Source: Halalkalibacter alkalisediminis (GTDB lineage Bacteria > Bacillota > Bacilli > Bacillales > Bacillaceae_D). From it: a stretch of DNA of 64,000 bases. The notes below the pieces were generated by a model. That model worked only from the letters and a program-made list of their open reading frames with translations, searched no databases and had not been told where the DNA came from. The translations under genes and the position numbers were made by a program. Positions within the stretch are counted from its first letter, which is position 1; every line of letters begins with the position of its first letter. This document shows positions 17,956 through 27,537 of this stretch, one piece after another. Where the stretch lies: NCBI RefSeq assembly GCF_028610705.1, contig NZ_JAQQWT010000004.1, forward strand, positions 306,875 to 370,874. The letters run 5' to 3'.

Positions 17956-20955
17956 TTATATAGACTTAAAAGTCGAAAGGATTCTTGCTCCAAGACGATT
18001 AACTATTCCATATCTTTTATACTTTCGCCATAACGATTTTACAAGATCACTATTTTCTAAACCTCTAAAAACTCTATATCTACGAAGCTCTTCATTATCT
18101 TTAGTTTTGATTTTTTTGTAGATTCTTTCACTGTTAATTTGATCCACGTAGTTAAAGTATTCTCCACGCAATTTGGTGAATTCTTGTTTTTCTTCAAAAT
18201 CATTTTCAATATAATTTTGAATCAACTCTATTAAATCTGTTGGATTATAACCTACTTCTCCAAATAAGTCCTTCTCTAAATCCATATAACTTCCTTGATT
18301 CTCCATGTACTTCTTTAAATCGAATTGATAAAAGAGAATTGGTTTCTTAAGATAAAACATCTCCCAAGCTACACTCGAGTAATCTGTAATTAAAAGGTTA
18401 GAGCGCATGATTAACTCATTTACCTTTTCATCACCAAATTGCATAATTTTTATATGTTCATTTGAACTTGTAAAGTTAGTTACATAAGGCATAAACTTAG
18501 GATGGACATAAAAATTTAATCTCACATTATTTTCATCTAACACTTTTACTAGTTTGTTAGAATTTAAAAGAGAATTATATGCTTCAAAGTAGTCTGACTT
18601 AATAAACTCTGAGTCCTCTACCTCTTCTAACCAATTTCTCCATGTAGGCATAAAGAAAATTTCTTTTTTATTACTAGCCGACGAATAGGTAATTGATTTA
18701 TCCTCTAGAACATCCCATCTTGAAAGTCCGGTTACAATGACATTTTTCTCCGGATAACCAAAATATTCTTTCACAATTCCCTTCTCAAAATCTGAGGAAA
18801 CCACAAACAATTCAGCTGAATTAGCCGTATTGAAATTAAACGTATTATCAACTTTCTTCAATCCAAGAACACCATGCTGAAGAAATACAAATCTTTTACT
18901 GTTGACATAATCACGAATAATCCCTCTAGAAACTCTCCATGCATACCCATGTCCTTTTGCTTCTGAAGATACAATAACTTTTGAAGCAAGTAATAATAGA
19001 AGATGCTTAATACTCATGAAGTAAACCACCCTATCAATATAAGGCGCTAAATTATTTTCATCCTTTGAACCTTTTTTTATCACATAATAAATTCTATCTT
19101 TAGGATGGTTTTCATAACAATACTTAAAGAAATAGAAACTGTTATCTTGAGCAGTTTCAGAATATTTCTCATGAATTAACCAGATTGGCTTCCATAAATA
19201 TAACCAGAACGTAATACAATAAATAGCATACGCTAAGTATTCCTTAAACTTATCCTTGGTTGTCTCGTACTCTCCTCTCAGACGATAAGTTAGGCTTAAT
19301 CCCCCGCCTACTGTAATGTAGGGATAAATCATATAGCCATCATCCATATTTATTGTATATTTAAACATATTGTGTTTTAATTTTTTTCGGATAAAGTAGT
19401 TATCATTAGCAATCCTTACTTGTCGTTTTATACCACCATCAAGCATGATCGTGAGATAGAAATCCCAATAAAATTGTTGAAAAGGTAGCTGAGTAAGATT
19501 TATTTCAACGGTTACTTCTTTTTTACAATTATTTACGATCTTTTCTTTTAGTATAGGAAAATGAAACTTTTCATCGTTCCCTCTAAGCCTTAATGTAATT
19601 CCTTCAATCGCAAAATTTTTAGTTTCTGGCACCTCTAAAGATGCTTTTACTTTCAAGATACCTTCACGACTCATTGTCAAACCTACCAAGGAAACATGGG
19701 CAGGATATTTCTCCTTCAAGAAATTCTCTTCCGAAGCTACATAGAAAGAAAATTCATTATCCATTGTGATGTAGGGAGCTAACACCATGCCTTCATCTAT
19801 TGGTACTTTCCCAACAAACCTTTCGTTATTTGTTGGGAAATATTCATTGTAGCTACCTAGTCTTCGAACTTCTTTTAACCCACCATGGTCAATTTCAATA
19901 AATAAATCCCATCTACCACTATTTACATCTTTATTAAGAAATTGTTTAATAGGAATATTTATTCTGTTAAAGTTTTTAAAAGAATTAACTATATAATCCA
20001 AGTAGAATTTCTCTTTTTGTTTTCTTCTTAATAAGAAAAATTTCAGACTATTAGAAGGATTAAATAATCCCTGGCTCAGATCAAAACTAATCATATTTTT
20101 TTGTAGTTTATAATTATCAGCATTTAACTGCCCTTCGAAATCTACATTACTTCTTTTTTTGGAATTATTCTTTGTTAACATTACAGAGAATTGACCATTT
20201 TTCACCATTTCTAAACTGTAGCCATTATAAACTTTTGAGACAATATTATTTACTGATTTATCATAAAGGGTATAGACTTCTAATAAAATGCCTTTTACTA
20301 CAAAAAGTCTCATCGTCCATTTTTTCTCTAGCTTTAATTGATCTAATTCACTCTTATTAACAACAAATTCTTTTCCATTTTCCGATACTCTTGTAGGTAT
20401 TTTTATTTTTTGTTTCCCACTTTTAAAAATCACATATGCTTCTTCAGAAGAATCTTTTATCGGCCGTCCGATTTGAAAATTAATAGTATTTTTTGTAGTT
20501 TTTACATTTACAATATCTCGTTCTAGATTAATATTATCTAATGCCGATCGTTCCAGTTCAAATTTACTATTTACATGTATTCCAAATAGATTATTTTTTG
20601 TTAGATAAGGTATATAAAATGCATTAGTTGCTTTGGAAATTGGCTTAAAGTGTTTAGTTGTCTCCCAAGCCGAACTCTCACCAAATCCAACGCTCATCCT
20701 TCTTTTCCCAATTGGTGCCTTATCTTCCACCTGTAATAGCCACTTCCCCTTATTAAGATCAAGAAAGTTTCTGTTAACAATAGTAACAAAATCAAAATCA
20801 TTATGGCTTACAATTTTAAAATTAAGCTCTGCAGTTTGAGCACTTTTTTCTTCTTTGAGAAAGAAATTCGCCTTTGGACTCACAGATCCTCTCAATAACT
20901 TAATTTGTAATTTGCTTCCGTCCCATTTTATACCCCGAACTTTTAATTTTTTCAT
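17956..20955 (-). CDS. Large CDP-glycerol glycerophosphotransferase with four-fold repeated N-terminal region
   Basis: 999 residues. From about residue 600 to 950 it is a TagF-type domain (FLQHGVLGLKK with His694, FMPTWRNW, FYVHPKF, LLITDYSSVAWEMFY). The first ~560 residues are a repeat region I cannot assign to a named domain. It has four units of about 140 residues, marked by a W-x-hydrophobic strand (W72, W213, W349, W497) and then a PYLT/PYIT-type strand (116, 247, 394, 545). The units probably form beta-sandwich folds that bind polymer or membrane partners. AGGAGG lies 13 nt before the ATG, unusually far. The downstream gene is the ExoA-like transferase; upstream is gtaB copy 2. Confidence 0.82.
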   Translation of the reverse strand: MKKLKVRGIKWDGSKLQIKLLRGSVSPKANFFLKEEKSAQTAELNFKIVSHNDFDFVTIVNRNFLDLNKGKWLLQVEDKAPIGKRRMSVGFGESSAWETTKHFKPISKATNAFYIPYLTKNNLFGIHVNSKFELERSALDNINLERDIVNVKTTKNTINFQIGRPIKDSSEEAYVIFKSGKQKIKIPTRVSENGKEFVVNKSELDQLKLEKKWTMRLFVVKGILLEVYTLYDKSVNNIVSKVYNGYSLEMVKNGQFSVMLTKNNSKKRSNVDFEGQLNADNYKLQKNMISFDLSQGLFNPSNSLKFFLLRRKQKEKFYLDYIVNSFKNFNRINIPIKQFLNKDVNSGRWDLFIEIDHGGLKEVRRLGSYNEYFPTNNERFVGKVPIDEGMVLAPYITMDNEFSFYVASEENFLKEKYPAHVSLVGLTMSREGILKVKASLEVPETKNFAIEGITLRLRGNDEKFHFPILKEKIVNNCKKEVTVEINLTQLPFQQFYWDFYLTIMLDGGIKRQVRIANDNYFIRKKLKHNMFKYTINMDDGYMIYPYITVGGGLSLTYRLRGEYETTKDKFKEYLAYAIYCITFWLYLWKPIWLIHEKYSETAQDNSFYFFKYCYENHPKDRIYYVIKKGSKDENNLAPYIDRVVYFMSIKHLLLLLASKVIVSSEAKGHGYAWRVSRGIIRDYVNSKRFVFLQHGVLGLKKVDNTFNFNTANSAELFVVSSDFEKGIVKEYFGYPEKNVIVTGLSRWDVLEDKSITYSSASNKKEIFFMPTWRNWLEEVEDSEFIKSDYFEAYNSLLNSNKLVKVLDENNVRLNFYVHPKFMPYVTNFTSSNEHIKIMQFGDEKVNELIMRSNLLITDYSSVAWEMFYLKKPILFYQFDLKKYMENQGSYMDLEKDLFGEVGYNPTDLIELIQNYIENDFEEKQEFTKLRGEYFNYVDQINSERIYKKIKTKDNEELRRYRVFRGLENSDLVKSLWRKYKRYGIVNRLGARILSTFKSI

Positions 20956-21003
20956 TTATTCTTTTGGACCTCCTAAAACATTTTAAGAAAGTTCACCCTA
21001 TTA

Positions 21004-21045
21004 AACAAACTAACAAACTCTTAGTTAAGAATTTGTTAGTTTGTT
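21004..21045. terminator. Inverted repeat overlapping the end of gtaB copy 2
   Basis: 14-bp stem AACAAACTAACAAA with its complement, the loop itself able to form a small CTTA/TAAG stem. It covers the last codons and stop of gtaB copy 2. T-tracts are weak on both strands, so it may be an attenuator rather than a full terminator. Confidence 0.45.
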
Positions 21046-21912
21046 CTTTTGTATAATTGACTCCATATAGGTCAATAATTCTTGTCTTAATTCAGGGTTT
21101 TTTAACGCATATTCAATTGTAGTCTGAACAAATCCCAACTTTTCCCCAACATCATATCTTATCCCTTCAAAGTCATAAGCATAAACAGGTTGAACCTCAT
21201 TTAGCTTCTGAATAGCGTCAGTAAGCTGAATTTCTCCACCTGCCCCGATTTCTTGAATACCTAAGAAGGTGAAGATTTCCGGTGTAAGGATATACCTACC
21301 CATGATTGCCAAATTAGAAGGAGCTGTTCCGAGTGTTGGCTTCTCCACGAAATTCTGTACTTGGTATGCTCTTCCTTCATTTGACAAAGGATCGATAATT
21401 CCATATCGATTGGTTTGATGCTCAGCCACTTGTTGAACCCCAATCACCGATGAAGATGTTTTCTCATACTGTTCAATTAACTGCTTTAGACACGGTACTT
21501 TACTATCAACAATATCATCCCCAAGTAAAACAGCAAATGGTTCATTTCCGATAAACTTTCTTGCACACCAAACGGCATGACCCAATCCACGAGCTTCCTT
21601 TTGACGGATATAATGTATATCCACTAAATTCGTAGACCTTTGCACTTCTTCTAATAGAGCAAACTTTTCTTTTTCAATTAAGTTTTGCTCTAGTTCAAAT
21701 GCATTATCAAAATGATCCTCAATTGCTCTTTTACCTTTTCCCGTTACAATAATGATATCTTCAATTCCAGATTCAATCGCTTCTTCTACTATATATTGGA
21801 TCGTTGGTTTATCTACAATCGGTAACATTTCCTTTGGCATTGCTTTTGTGGCTGGAAGAAATCTAGTACCTAAACCTGCCGCTGGGATAATTGCCTTTTT
21901 TACTTTATTCAT
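21025..21912 (-). CDS. gtaB: UTP-glucose-1-phosphate uridylyltransferase, copy 2
   Basis: 295-residue paralogue of the enzyme at 1182, with [20 protein letters not shown] at the N-terminus and [10 protein letters not shown] plus [12 protein letters not shown] near the end. Same reaction: UDP-glucose synthesis. AGGAGG sits 5 nt before the ATG. It is the first gene of the minus-strand surface-polymer block, behind a likely promoter at about 22038-22046. The two gtaB copies bracket about 19 kb in direct orientation. Which copy is housekeeping and which serves the polymer is not evident. Confidence 0.95.
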   Translation of the reverse strand: MNKVKKAIIPAAGLGTRFLPATKAMPKEMLPIVDKPTIQYIVEEAIESGIEDIIIVTGKGKRAIEDHFDNAFELEQNLIEKEKFALLEEVQRSTNLVDIHYIRQKEARGLGHAVWCARKFIGNEPFAVLLGDDIVDSKVPCLKQLIEQYEKTSSSVIGVQQVAEHQTNRYGIIDPLSNEGRAYQVQNFVEKPTLGTAPSNLAIMGRYILTPEIFTFLGIQEIGAGGEIQLTDAIQKLNEVQPVYAYDFEGIRYDVGEKLGFVQTTIEYALKNPELRQELLTYMESIIQKNKLTNS

Positions 21913-22037
21913 AAGTTCCTCCTAGCACATAAATCGTCATTCTAATTATATTTAATAGATTTGTTTTTTATAGACATAACAGGGTAATTAGACCTAATAA
22001 TTTGTAATCTTTTTTTAACAATTCTTTTACATTTAGT

Positions 22038-22046
22038 ATCATAGCA
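22038..22046 (-). promoter_or_regulatory. Possible extended -10 promoter for gtaB copy 2
   Basis: On the minus strand TGCTATGAT is an extended -10 element (TG-n-TATGAT), about 125 nt upstream of the gtaB start. No good -35 is present (TAGTGT at 17 nt spacing). It is the only clear promoter-like sequence before the block. Confidence 0.35.
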
Positions 22047-22112
22047 TATATTTTTCTTACACACTATTACAAATCCAAACTAATTTCGCCATTATTTTCT
22101 TTTTTTTTACAC

Positions 22113-22150
22113 AAAAAAGACAAAGCTTAAAATAAAGCTTTGTCTTTTTT
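22113..22150. terminator. Terminator after the coiled-coil protein gene
   Basis: 16-bp near-perfect stem AAAAAAGACAAAGCTT with its complement, A-rich on one side and T-rich on the other, able to work in both directions. It ends the minus-strand gene at 22180. Confidence 0.8.
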
Positions 22151-22179
22151 CACTATTTATTGATAAAGGAGTTCAATAA

Positions 22180-22467
22180 TTAATTGTTTCTGTTAATTTT
22201 CCTCTCAACCACTTCTAATAGCGCGGCTATCTCATCTAGCTTAGCTGCGTTCTCTTGTTTGAACATTTCAAGCTCTTGTTGATTTCGGGCCAAAGCCTCT
22301 TTCGTACTTTTGGTGATAGGACCTTGTTTGGCTACATCAATCTCTTGAGTAATCTCCCACATCATTTTTTTCTTGGATAAACGTTCTTCAATTATATTTT
22401 GTTTATTTAAGATATCAACTCGTTCTTTCTCTAAACGATCCTTCCAGTTCATAAGCGTTTCTTGCAT
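22180..22467 (-). CDS. Small coiled-coil protein, function unknown
   Basis: 95 residues, highly charged, with heptad-like helices (LEKERVDILNKQNIIEERL and ALARNQQELEMFKQENAAKL) and no signal peptide or membrane segment. The start at 22467 has CAGGAGG 5 nt upstream, so it is very probably translated. The upstream in-frame ATG lies before this site. I do not recognise the family. It is flanked by its own terminator and by the divergent InlB-repeat protein gene. Confidence 0.6.
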   Translation of the reverse strand: MQETLMNWKDRLEKERVDILNKQNIIEERLSKKKMMWEITQEIDVAKQGPITKSTKEALARNQQELEMFKQENAAKLDEIAALLEVVERKINRNN

Positions 22468-22709
22468 AATAACCTCCTGAATCAAAATCTAATGACTCCT
22501 TTGTACGGAGCTTTCATTTCACCATTGTTTTCTTGATCCTGTTTATAGTTCCCCATGATACCTTATTTAAGGAAACGAGTAAAACAATTAGCCTATTTAA
22601 TAAGAAGAATCTTGCTTTTCACCTTCCCCTTTTAAATAGATCGAATTATAATGAAATTAGTAGAATTAACCATTATTATAGATTACTGTATGAGAGGGCG
22701 CCTTGATCA

Positions 22710-24695
22710 ATGTCGAATAGTAAAATGATCTTTTATTCAAGTTTAGCCATTGTTGCTGTTATATCTAGTATATTTATTGTCAGCGTACAAGCGAACAACT
22801 TGCCAAACATGCTACAAAATGCAAAAAAATGGTATGAGCAAGCTGATTTTGAACAATGTCTCCAGGAATATGATCGTGTCTTAGAGATTGATCCTTTAAA
22901 TGTGGATGCTCGTATTGGTTTAGCCCATTGCTATGTCGGCTTAGGTCAAATGGAGCAAGCAGAAAATCATTTAATAGAAGGCATTAATCTGTTACCCGCA
23001 CAATCCACCTTTTATGTGTATCTCTCGAACCTCCACATGATTCAATCAGATGTGATTTCCGCTCTTACTATTTTAGAGCAAGGGAAAGATAAAACGAGCG
23101 AACCTTCCGTAATGGAACAGTATCAAAGAATTACTGATAATATCAGTATTGCAATTGATCGAACATTTATCCAGACTGGTTTCGATAGACCTCTCTCGTT
23201 AGTTTGGATCGATGAGCATAATCGCGAATTTCCACTTGAAGCAGCATGGACTTCTAGCGACAAAGGCATAGCCACGTTATCTACAAACAACCATTTGGAA
23301 CAATCCGTTTCTGGGTTAGCGCCTGGCACAGTAACCATAACGGCTACAGTTGCTTCTTTCCAAAAAGAGATAGAACTAAATATTCTAGATCAAGTCGTTG
23401 AAGAGTTTATGGTTACTTATGATGAACAACGGAATTATTCAATTAACGAAGCGGTTCAACTTTCAGTCCAGGGGTTAGATGCAAATGGACAACCCATGAT
23501 GATTGCACCAGATTGGTCAATTGAAAATGGAATTGGAGAGCTGGAAATTTTAGATCCTTCGACGAATGCTACCTTCATCGCACACGAAGAAGGCATTGAA
23601 ACGGTTCTTGTCTCCTACCAAGAATTCGTTGAACAAATGGATATTCGAGTCGAAGGAGAAAACCGAACCATACTTAAAGAAGTTTCTGGAAAAGGAATTA
23701 TTTATACAAATCCAAATTTACAGGCTTATTCAGTTGGGACAGAGGTCATTATTGAAGCAGTTCCGCAAGAGGGATGGGAATTTAAGCGCTGGGAAGGAGG
23801 CCTTGAAGGGGCAGATCCGCGTAAGACCATTTCAATTGACAGAAGTATGACGGTCAGAGCCATTTTTGAAGAAAGTGGTTCACAACTTACGACTGTCATC
23901 GTAGGAGAAGGCACCTTAGTCCGTAGCTCAAATGCTACTTCCTTTTCTGCTAATGAGATCATTAAAATTAGCGCTTTGCCAAGAGATGGTTGGGTCTTCG
24001 ATCGTTGGGAAGGGGATAGTGCCAGTCAATCACCACATATTAGCCTTGTTATGGACAAAGATAAATCGGTTCGAGCTATTTTTAAAGAGCTAACGGTTCA
24101 AACGAGTCCTATGATCGAGAATGCTAAGAAACCAAATGAAAGCATGATCAATGAAAAAGAAGAAAAGAAACAAGAACCAACAAGATTTACACTTACCTCT
24201 TCTGTAACAGGAGAAGGGACGATAAGTAGAAGTCCCTTAAATCAAACATATTCTAGTGGTACAAAGGTAACATTAACTGCAAGTGCCTCCTCTGGCTGGA
24301 CATTTAGTCATTGGGAAGGGGCTTCATCTAGCCAATCTACCTCAACAACCATAACGATGGATAAAAATAAGACGATTAAAGCAATCTTTACGAAGGAAAC
24401 AGCTCCTGCTCCTTCCCCTACTCCAACTTATACATTAAGCACCTCGCTAAGAGGCGAAGGAGAAATACGAGGGGCGGGTGGATCAAGTTTTTCTGAAGGC
24501 GCCTCTGTAACCTTAGCTGCCATTCCAAAAGAGGGTTGGGAATTTTCCAGATGGGAAGGTCATGTTGCCGGGCAAAACGCCTCGCTCAATATCATTATGT
24601 CAAAAGACATAAATATGATAGCCGTCTTTACTAAAAAAGAAGCTCAGTCTCAGGAAGATGTAAGTGAGCAGCAAGAAAACACCGAGGGTCAATAG
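22710..24695 (+). CDS. Membrane-anchored surface protein with TPR and four InlB B-type repeats
   Basis: 661 residues: N-terminal membrane anchor (7-28), TPR-like helices (about 32-130) and two Ig-like/Big2-type beta domains (about 158-315). Four divergent InlB B-repeats follow (about 325-388, 395-460, 495-562, 575-642), each with G-x-G-x-I/L, then GW-x-F-x-x-WEG and a hydrophobic A-I/V-F end. The C-terminal tail is Gln/Glu-rich. Most of the protein should lie outside the membrane. InlB-type repeats occur in adhesins and wall proteins; no substrate can be named. The next gene, an SGNH-like protein, follows by 35 nt and is probably cotranscribed. Confidence 0.8.
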   Translation: MSNSKMIFYSSLAIVAVISSIFIVSVQANNLPNMLQNAKKWYEQADFEQCLQEYDRVLEIDPLNVDARIGLAHCYVGLGQMEQAENHLIEGINLLPAQSTFYVYLSNLHMIQSDVISALTILEQGKDKTSEPSVMEQYQRITDNISIAIDRTFIQTGFDRPLSLVWIDEHNREFPLEAAWTSSDKGIATLSTNNHLEQSVSGLAPGTVTITATVASFQKEIELNILDQVVEEFMVTYDEQRNYSINEAVQLSVQGLDANGQPMMIAPDWSIENGIGELEILDPSTNATFIAHEEGIETVLVSYQEFVEQMDIRVEGENRTILKEVSGKGIIYTNPNLQAYSVGTEVIIEAVPQEGWEFKRWEGGLEGADPRKTISIDRSMTVRAIFEESGSQLTTVIVGEGTLVRSSNATSFSANEIIKISALPRDGWVFDRWEGDSASQSPHISLVMDKDKSVRAIFKELTVQTSPMIENAKKPNESMINEKEEKKQEPTRFTLTSSVTGEGTISRSPLNQTYSSGTKVTLTASASSGWTFSHWEGASSSQSTSTTITMDKNKTIKAIFTKETAPAPSPTPTYTLSTSLRGEGEIRGAGGSSFSEGASVTLAAIPKEGWEFSRWEGHVAGQNASLNIIMSKDINMIAVFTKKEAQSQEDVSEQQENTEGQ

Positions 24696-24730
24696 GACTC
24701 TCGGCCTTATCAGAAAGGAATGCATGAAAC

Positions 24731-25507
24731 TTGAAGAATTTTTTCTACTACTTTGTAACACCATTTCTTATCATTATTTTAATGTTCGGACACTATGCCT
24801 ACTATGAGTTTTATTATGATGCGGCTGCGGAATCAAATGGAGAAGCAGCTGATGCTCATGAAGGAGAGACGCTAGAAGATAAGAAGCCGGTAGAATCAGA
24901 AGCCGTTCAGGAAGTTGGGGGTTTTATTGGGAATCACAAGGATGCTTCACCCATAAAGATCACCTTCTTTGGATCTGACTCCATCGCTAATCGTCATCAT
25001 CCAGATCAATCATGGCCCGCTTTAGTTACCGATCAATTATCATCCCTTCTTCCAGATGGACATTTGGAAGAAACGATTATTGAGATTGGTCGGATGCATT
25101 CATTGGATTTCTATCATGATGGCACTACGATTCAGCAAATTATCGATTCCGAACCAGATATTCTGTTGTATGAGCCACTGCTTTTAAACGACATTGGCCA
25201 TGTAAGACCTATTGATTCCATTGATATCTTAGGACTTACCCTTGATCGTCTATCCAGAGAGCTCCCTCATACGGACATCATTATTGTTCCAGCCAATCCC
25301 CTTTACAATTCGGCTTTTTATCTGAATCAAATGGAGGACCTCGGAGCTTTCGTTAGAGAAAACAACCTCCATTACGCCGATCATTGGGAGAGCTGGCCTG
25401 CCTATACTGATGAAAGCCTCAATAACTTCTTGGAAAACGGTCGCCCTAATTCACAAGGTCACGCAATCTGGGCTGACTTCATAGTGGATTATTTAATTCA
25501 TGAATAA
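24731..25507 (+). CDS. SGNH/GDSL hydrolase-like protein, membrane anchored (copy 1)
   Basis: 258 residues with an N-terminal hydrophobic anchor, an acidic linker and an SGNH-type domain. The block I Ser is in TFFGSDSIANR; the ILLYEPLLLNDIG and IIIVPANPLYN strands correspond to later blocks. The usual C-terminal DxxHPN is replaced by ENGRPNSQGHAIWADF, so the canonical Asp and His are absent unless the His of GH substitutes. It starts with TTG at 24731; an upstream ATG is in another frame. Members often remove or add acetyl groups on wall polymers. A paralogue lies at 29751. Confidence 0.7.
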   Translation: MKNFFYYFVTPFLIIILMFGHYAYYEFYYDAAAESNGEAADAHEGETLEDKKPVESEAVQEVGGFIGNHKDASPIKITFFGSDSIANRHHPDQSWPALVTDQLSSLLPDGHLEETIIEIGRMHSLDFYHDGTTIQQIIDSEPDILLYEPLLLNDIGHVRPIDSIDILGLTLDRLSRELPHTDIIIVPANPLYNSAFYLNQMEDLGAFVRENNLHYADHWESWPAYTDESLNNFLENGRPNSQGHAIWADFIVDYLIHE

Positions 25508-25512
25508 CACTC

Positions 25513-25546
25513 CAAAAAGCCCTTTATCAAAATTGAGGGCTTTTTG
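25513..25546. terminator. Bidirectional terminator between SGNH copy 1 and gpsA
   Basis: 11-bp perfect stem CAAAAAGCCCT/AGGGCTTTTTG, T-rich on the plus strand and preceded by A-rich sequence, between two convergent genes. Confidence 0.85.
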
Positions 25547-25553
25547 TATATAA

Positions 25554-26576
25554 TTAAAAACCAGTGGCACTCTCACTTTTACCAGTTCTAGCCATGAGTT
25601 CATCTACTGCTAGCTTTGCGTCTTTCTTATTAAATAAGACCTCATATATCGCAGAGGTAATCGGCATTTCAACCTCTAGTTTTTTAGCTAAATGAAAGAC
25701 GGCTTCAGTGGTCCTAACTCCTTCAACAATCATCCCAATGTTGCTTAACACGTCATCTAAACTTTTCCCCTGCCCAAGGAGATGTCCAGCACGCCAGTTT
25801 CTACTGTGCTTACTTGTACAGGTCACAATTAGATCCCCTACACCCGTTAACCCTGAGAAAGTCAAAGGGTTCGCTCCCATTTCACTACCAAGTCTCGCGA
25901 TTTCCGCTAACCCCCGTGTCATAAGGGCTGCTTTAGCATTGTCTCCATACCCGAGACCATCACTAAGACCCGCTCCAAGCGCAATAATATTTTTAAGCGA
26001 ACCACCAAGCTCTACACCAATGACATCAAGGTTCGTATAAACTCTAAAATTTGAATTCATGAATAACGTTTGAACATATTCAGCAGCTTGTAATTGACTT
26101 GATGCTGCAGTGACAGTTGTTGGTTGTCTTAAACTCACTTCTTCAGCATGGCTAGGTCCTGACAAAACGACCACATCTTTTAGTAGGTGACTAGGCATTT
26201 CCTCTTCAATCATTTCTGAAATCCTCTTATAAGTACCTGGTTCAATTCCTTTACTAGCATGAATGATGGTAACGGGCTCGTTCACCACATTCCTTATGAT
26301 ATTTACGATTTCGCGGATTGCTTTTGTAGGCACCGCAAGTAAAATTGTATTTACTTCAGTAAGAGCGCTTTCCAAATCGGAATACCCTTTAATAAGTTGC
26401 GGTAATGTAATGTTAGGTAAATATGTTGTATTCGTATGCCTTTCATTTATCTCGTCTATAATCTCTTGTTTATGCCCCCAGAGATTCACCTCTATCTTAT
26501 TATCTGCTAGCACTAGGGAGAGAGCTGTCCCCCAGCTACCAGAACCCAATACGGCCATTTTGTTATGGTGATTCAT
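25554..26576 (-). CDS. gpsA: NAD(P)-dependent glycerol-3-phosphate dehydrogenase
   Basis: 340 residues. Rossmann motif LGSGSWGTALS at the N-terminus; IIHASKGIEPGTYKR, VLSGPSHAEEV and GGSLKNIIALGAGLSDGLGYG (catalytic Lys in the last) are conserved GpsA motifs. It reduces dihydroxyacetone phosphate to sn-glycerol-3-phosphate for phospholipids and for CDP-glycerol synthesis by TagD. The ATG at 26576 has AGGAGGG 5 nt upstream; the 37 residues added by the longer reading are not conserved. The family identification is secure. Confidence 0.96.
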   Translation of the reverse strand: MNHHNKMAVLGSGSWGTALSLVLADNKIEVNLWGHKQEIIDEINERHTNTTYLPNITLPQLIKGYSDLESALTEVNTILLAVPTKAIREIVNIIRNVVNEPVTIIHASKGIEPGTYKRISEMIEEEMPSHLLKDVVVLSGPSHAEEVSLRQPTTVTAASSQLQAAEYVQTLFMNSNFRVYTNLDVIGVELGGSLKNIIALGAGLSDGLGYGDNAKAALMTRGLAEIARLGSEMGANPLTFSGLTGVGDLIVTCTSKHSRNWRAGHLLGQGKSLDDVLSNIGMIVEGVRTTEAVFHLAKKLEVEMPITSAIYEVLFNKKDAKLAVDELMARTGKSESATGF

Positions 26577-26762
26577 CTTTTCCCTCCTAATACGTACAAG
26601 CCAATCTGTCATCAAAGTTCGTCTTGTAAAGTAATTCGTTCTAAAATATAAACAAGGGTAACTCACTGCATTTAACCTCTGTTTCATACAATAAATCGGT
26701 GTATAGTACCCGACTTTTACTGTAACAACCTTAGATTAAATACATAAGCTACCCTTAGTTCA

Positions 26763-27251
26763 TTAAAGCACTGATTCAACTTCACCTGTTTCTTTATCAA
26801 CGATGTACCAACCTCTTGTAACAGTGTGTCCTACACCATCAACAATCTCAATATCAAAAACTTGAATATAGTACTTACCATTTTCTTCGTGATCTATTTC
26901 AATATGAATTTCCTCATCATTTTCAATTTCCAAATACTCTTTTAATCTCTGAACGGCCTTTTCTTCGTCCGTTAGGTTCTCAGGTTTAGGCTCTTCAGTA
27001 GCCTCTACAATTGCTTCTTCCGCTACTGTTTCTTCCGCTTCAGCTGGTTCCTCTTCAACTAGTTCTTCTGCTTCTTCCGCTGCTTCAACATTACCTTCTG
27101 CTTCTTCTTTTGCCTTAAGTTCTTCATCTGAAATCACTTCTTCAACAATCTCAACTTCTTCAGAAGTATCAACATCGTTTCCTGACGAGAATTGACTAAA
27201 ACCGAAGATAAAAACGACAGAAGCAAGTACAGTCACTAAAATTACTTTCAT
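26763..27251 (-). CDS. Secreted Glu-rich protein with PepSY-like C-terminus
   Basis: 162 residues: an N-terminal hydrophobic segment (signal or anchor, about 1-22), a very acidic low-complexity middle (EE/EA/VEE repeats, about 28-92) and a C-terminal 70 residues predicted as alpha/beta with YYIQVFDIEIV and GWYIVDKETGEVESVL. That last pattern resembles PepSY-type domains, which often inhibit peptidases. It is probably anchored outside the membrane. It is a single-gene unit facing the gpsA region. Function unknown. Confidence 0.6.
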   Translation of the reverse strand: MKVILVTVLASVVFIFGFSQFSSGNDVDTSEEVEIVEEVISDEELKAKEEAEGNVEAAEEAEELVEEEPAEAEETVAEEAIVEATEEPKPENLTDEEKAVQRLKEYLEIENDEEIHIEIDHEENGKYYIQVFDIEIVDGVGHTVTRGWYIVDKETGEVESVL

Positions 27252-27454
27252 TTTGTTCCCCCTAATTTAAGACTTATAAGCTTATCATGAGCCTCTTTTA
27301 ATACAGGTTACCATATCTCGACAAAAAAATCATTCATACAACAACAATTTCCAATTGCCTCTTAGACATTTTTTCTTTTTAAACAAATCTACCTCTATAA
27401 CTCCTTCACCAATTGAGTCTAGTGACCTAGTTGATCGCACGGAGCACTAGAAAG

Positions 27455-27485
27455 AGGGATTTTTAAAAAATCAATCCCTTTTTCA
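27455..27485. terminator. Weak hairpin upstream of a small ORF
   Basis: GGGATT/AATCCC stem with an A/T-rich loop, followed by TTTTT on the plus strand. It may end transcripts entering the 27252-27537 gap. No other signal was seen in that gap. Confidence 0.3.
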
Positions 27486-27537
27486 TGAATAATAATTAAA
27501 ATTAGACGAACACTAAGTCAAAAAAGGAGTGAGACTA

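Noticed and set aside
24724..24807. ATG at 24724 as start of the SGNH-like gene
   Set aside because: It opens a different frame that stops after a short run; only the TTG at 24731 leads into the conserved protein.
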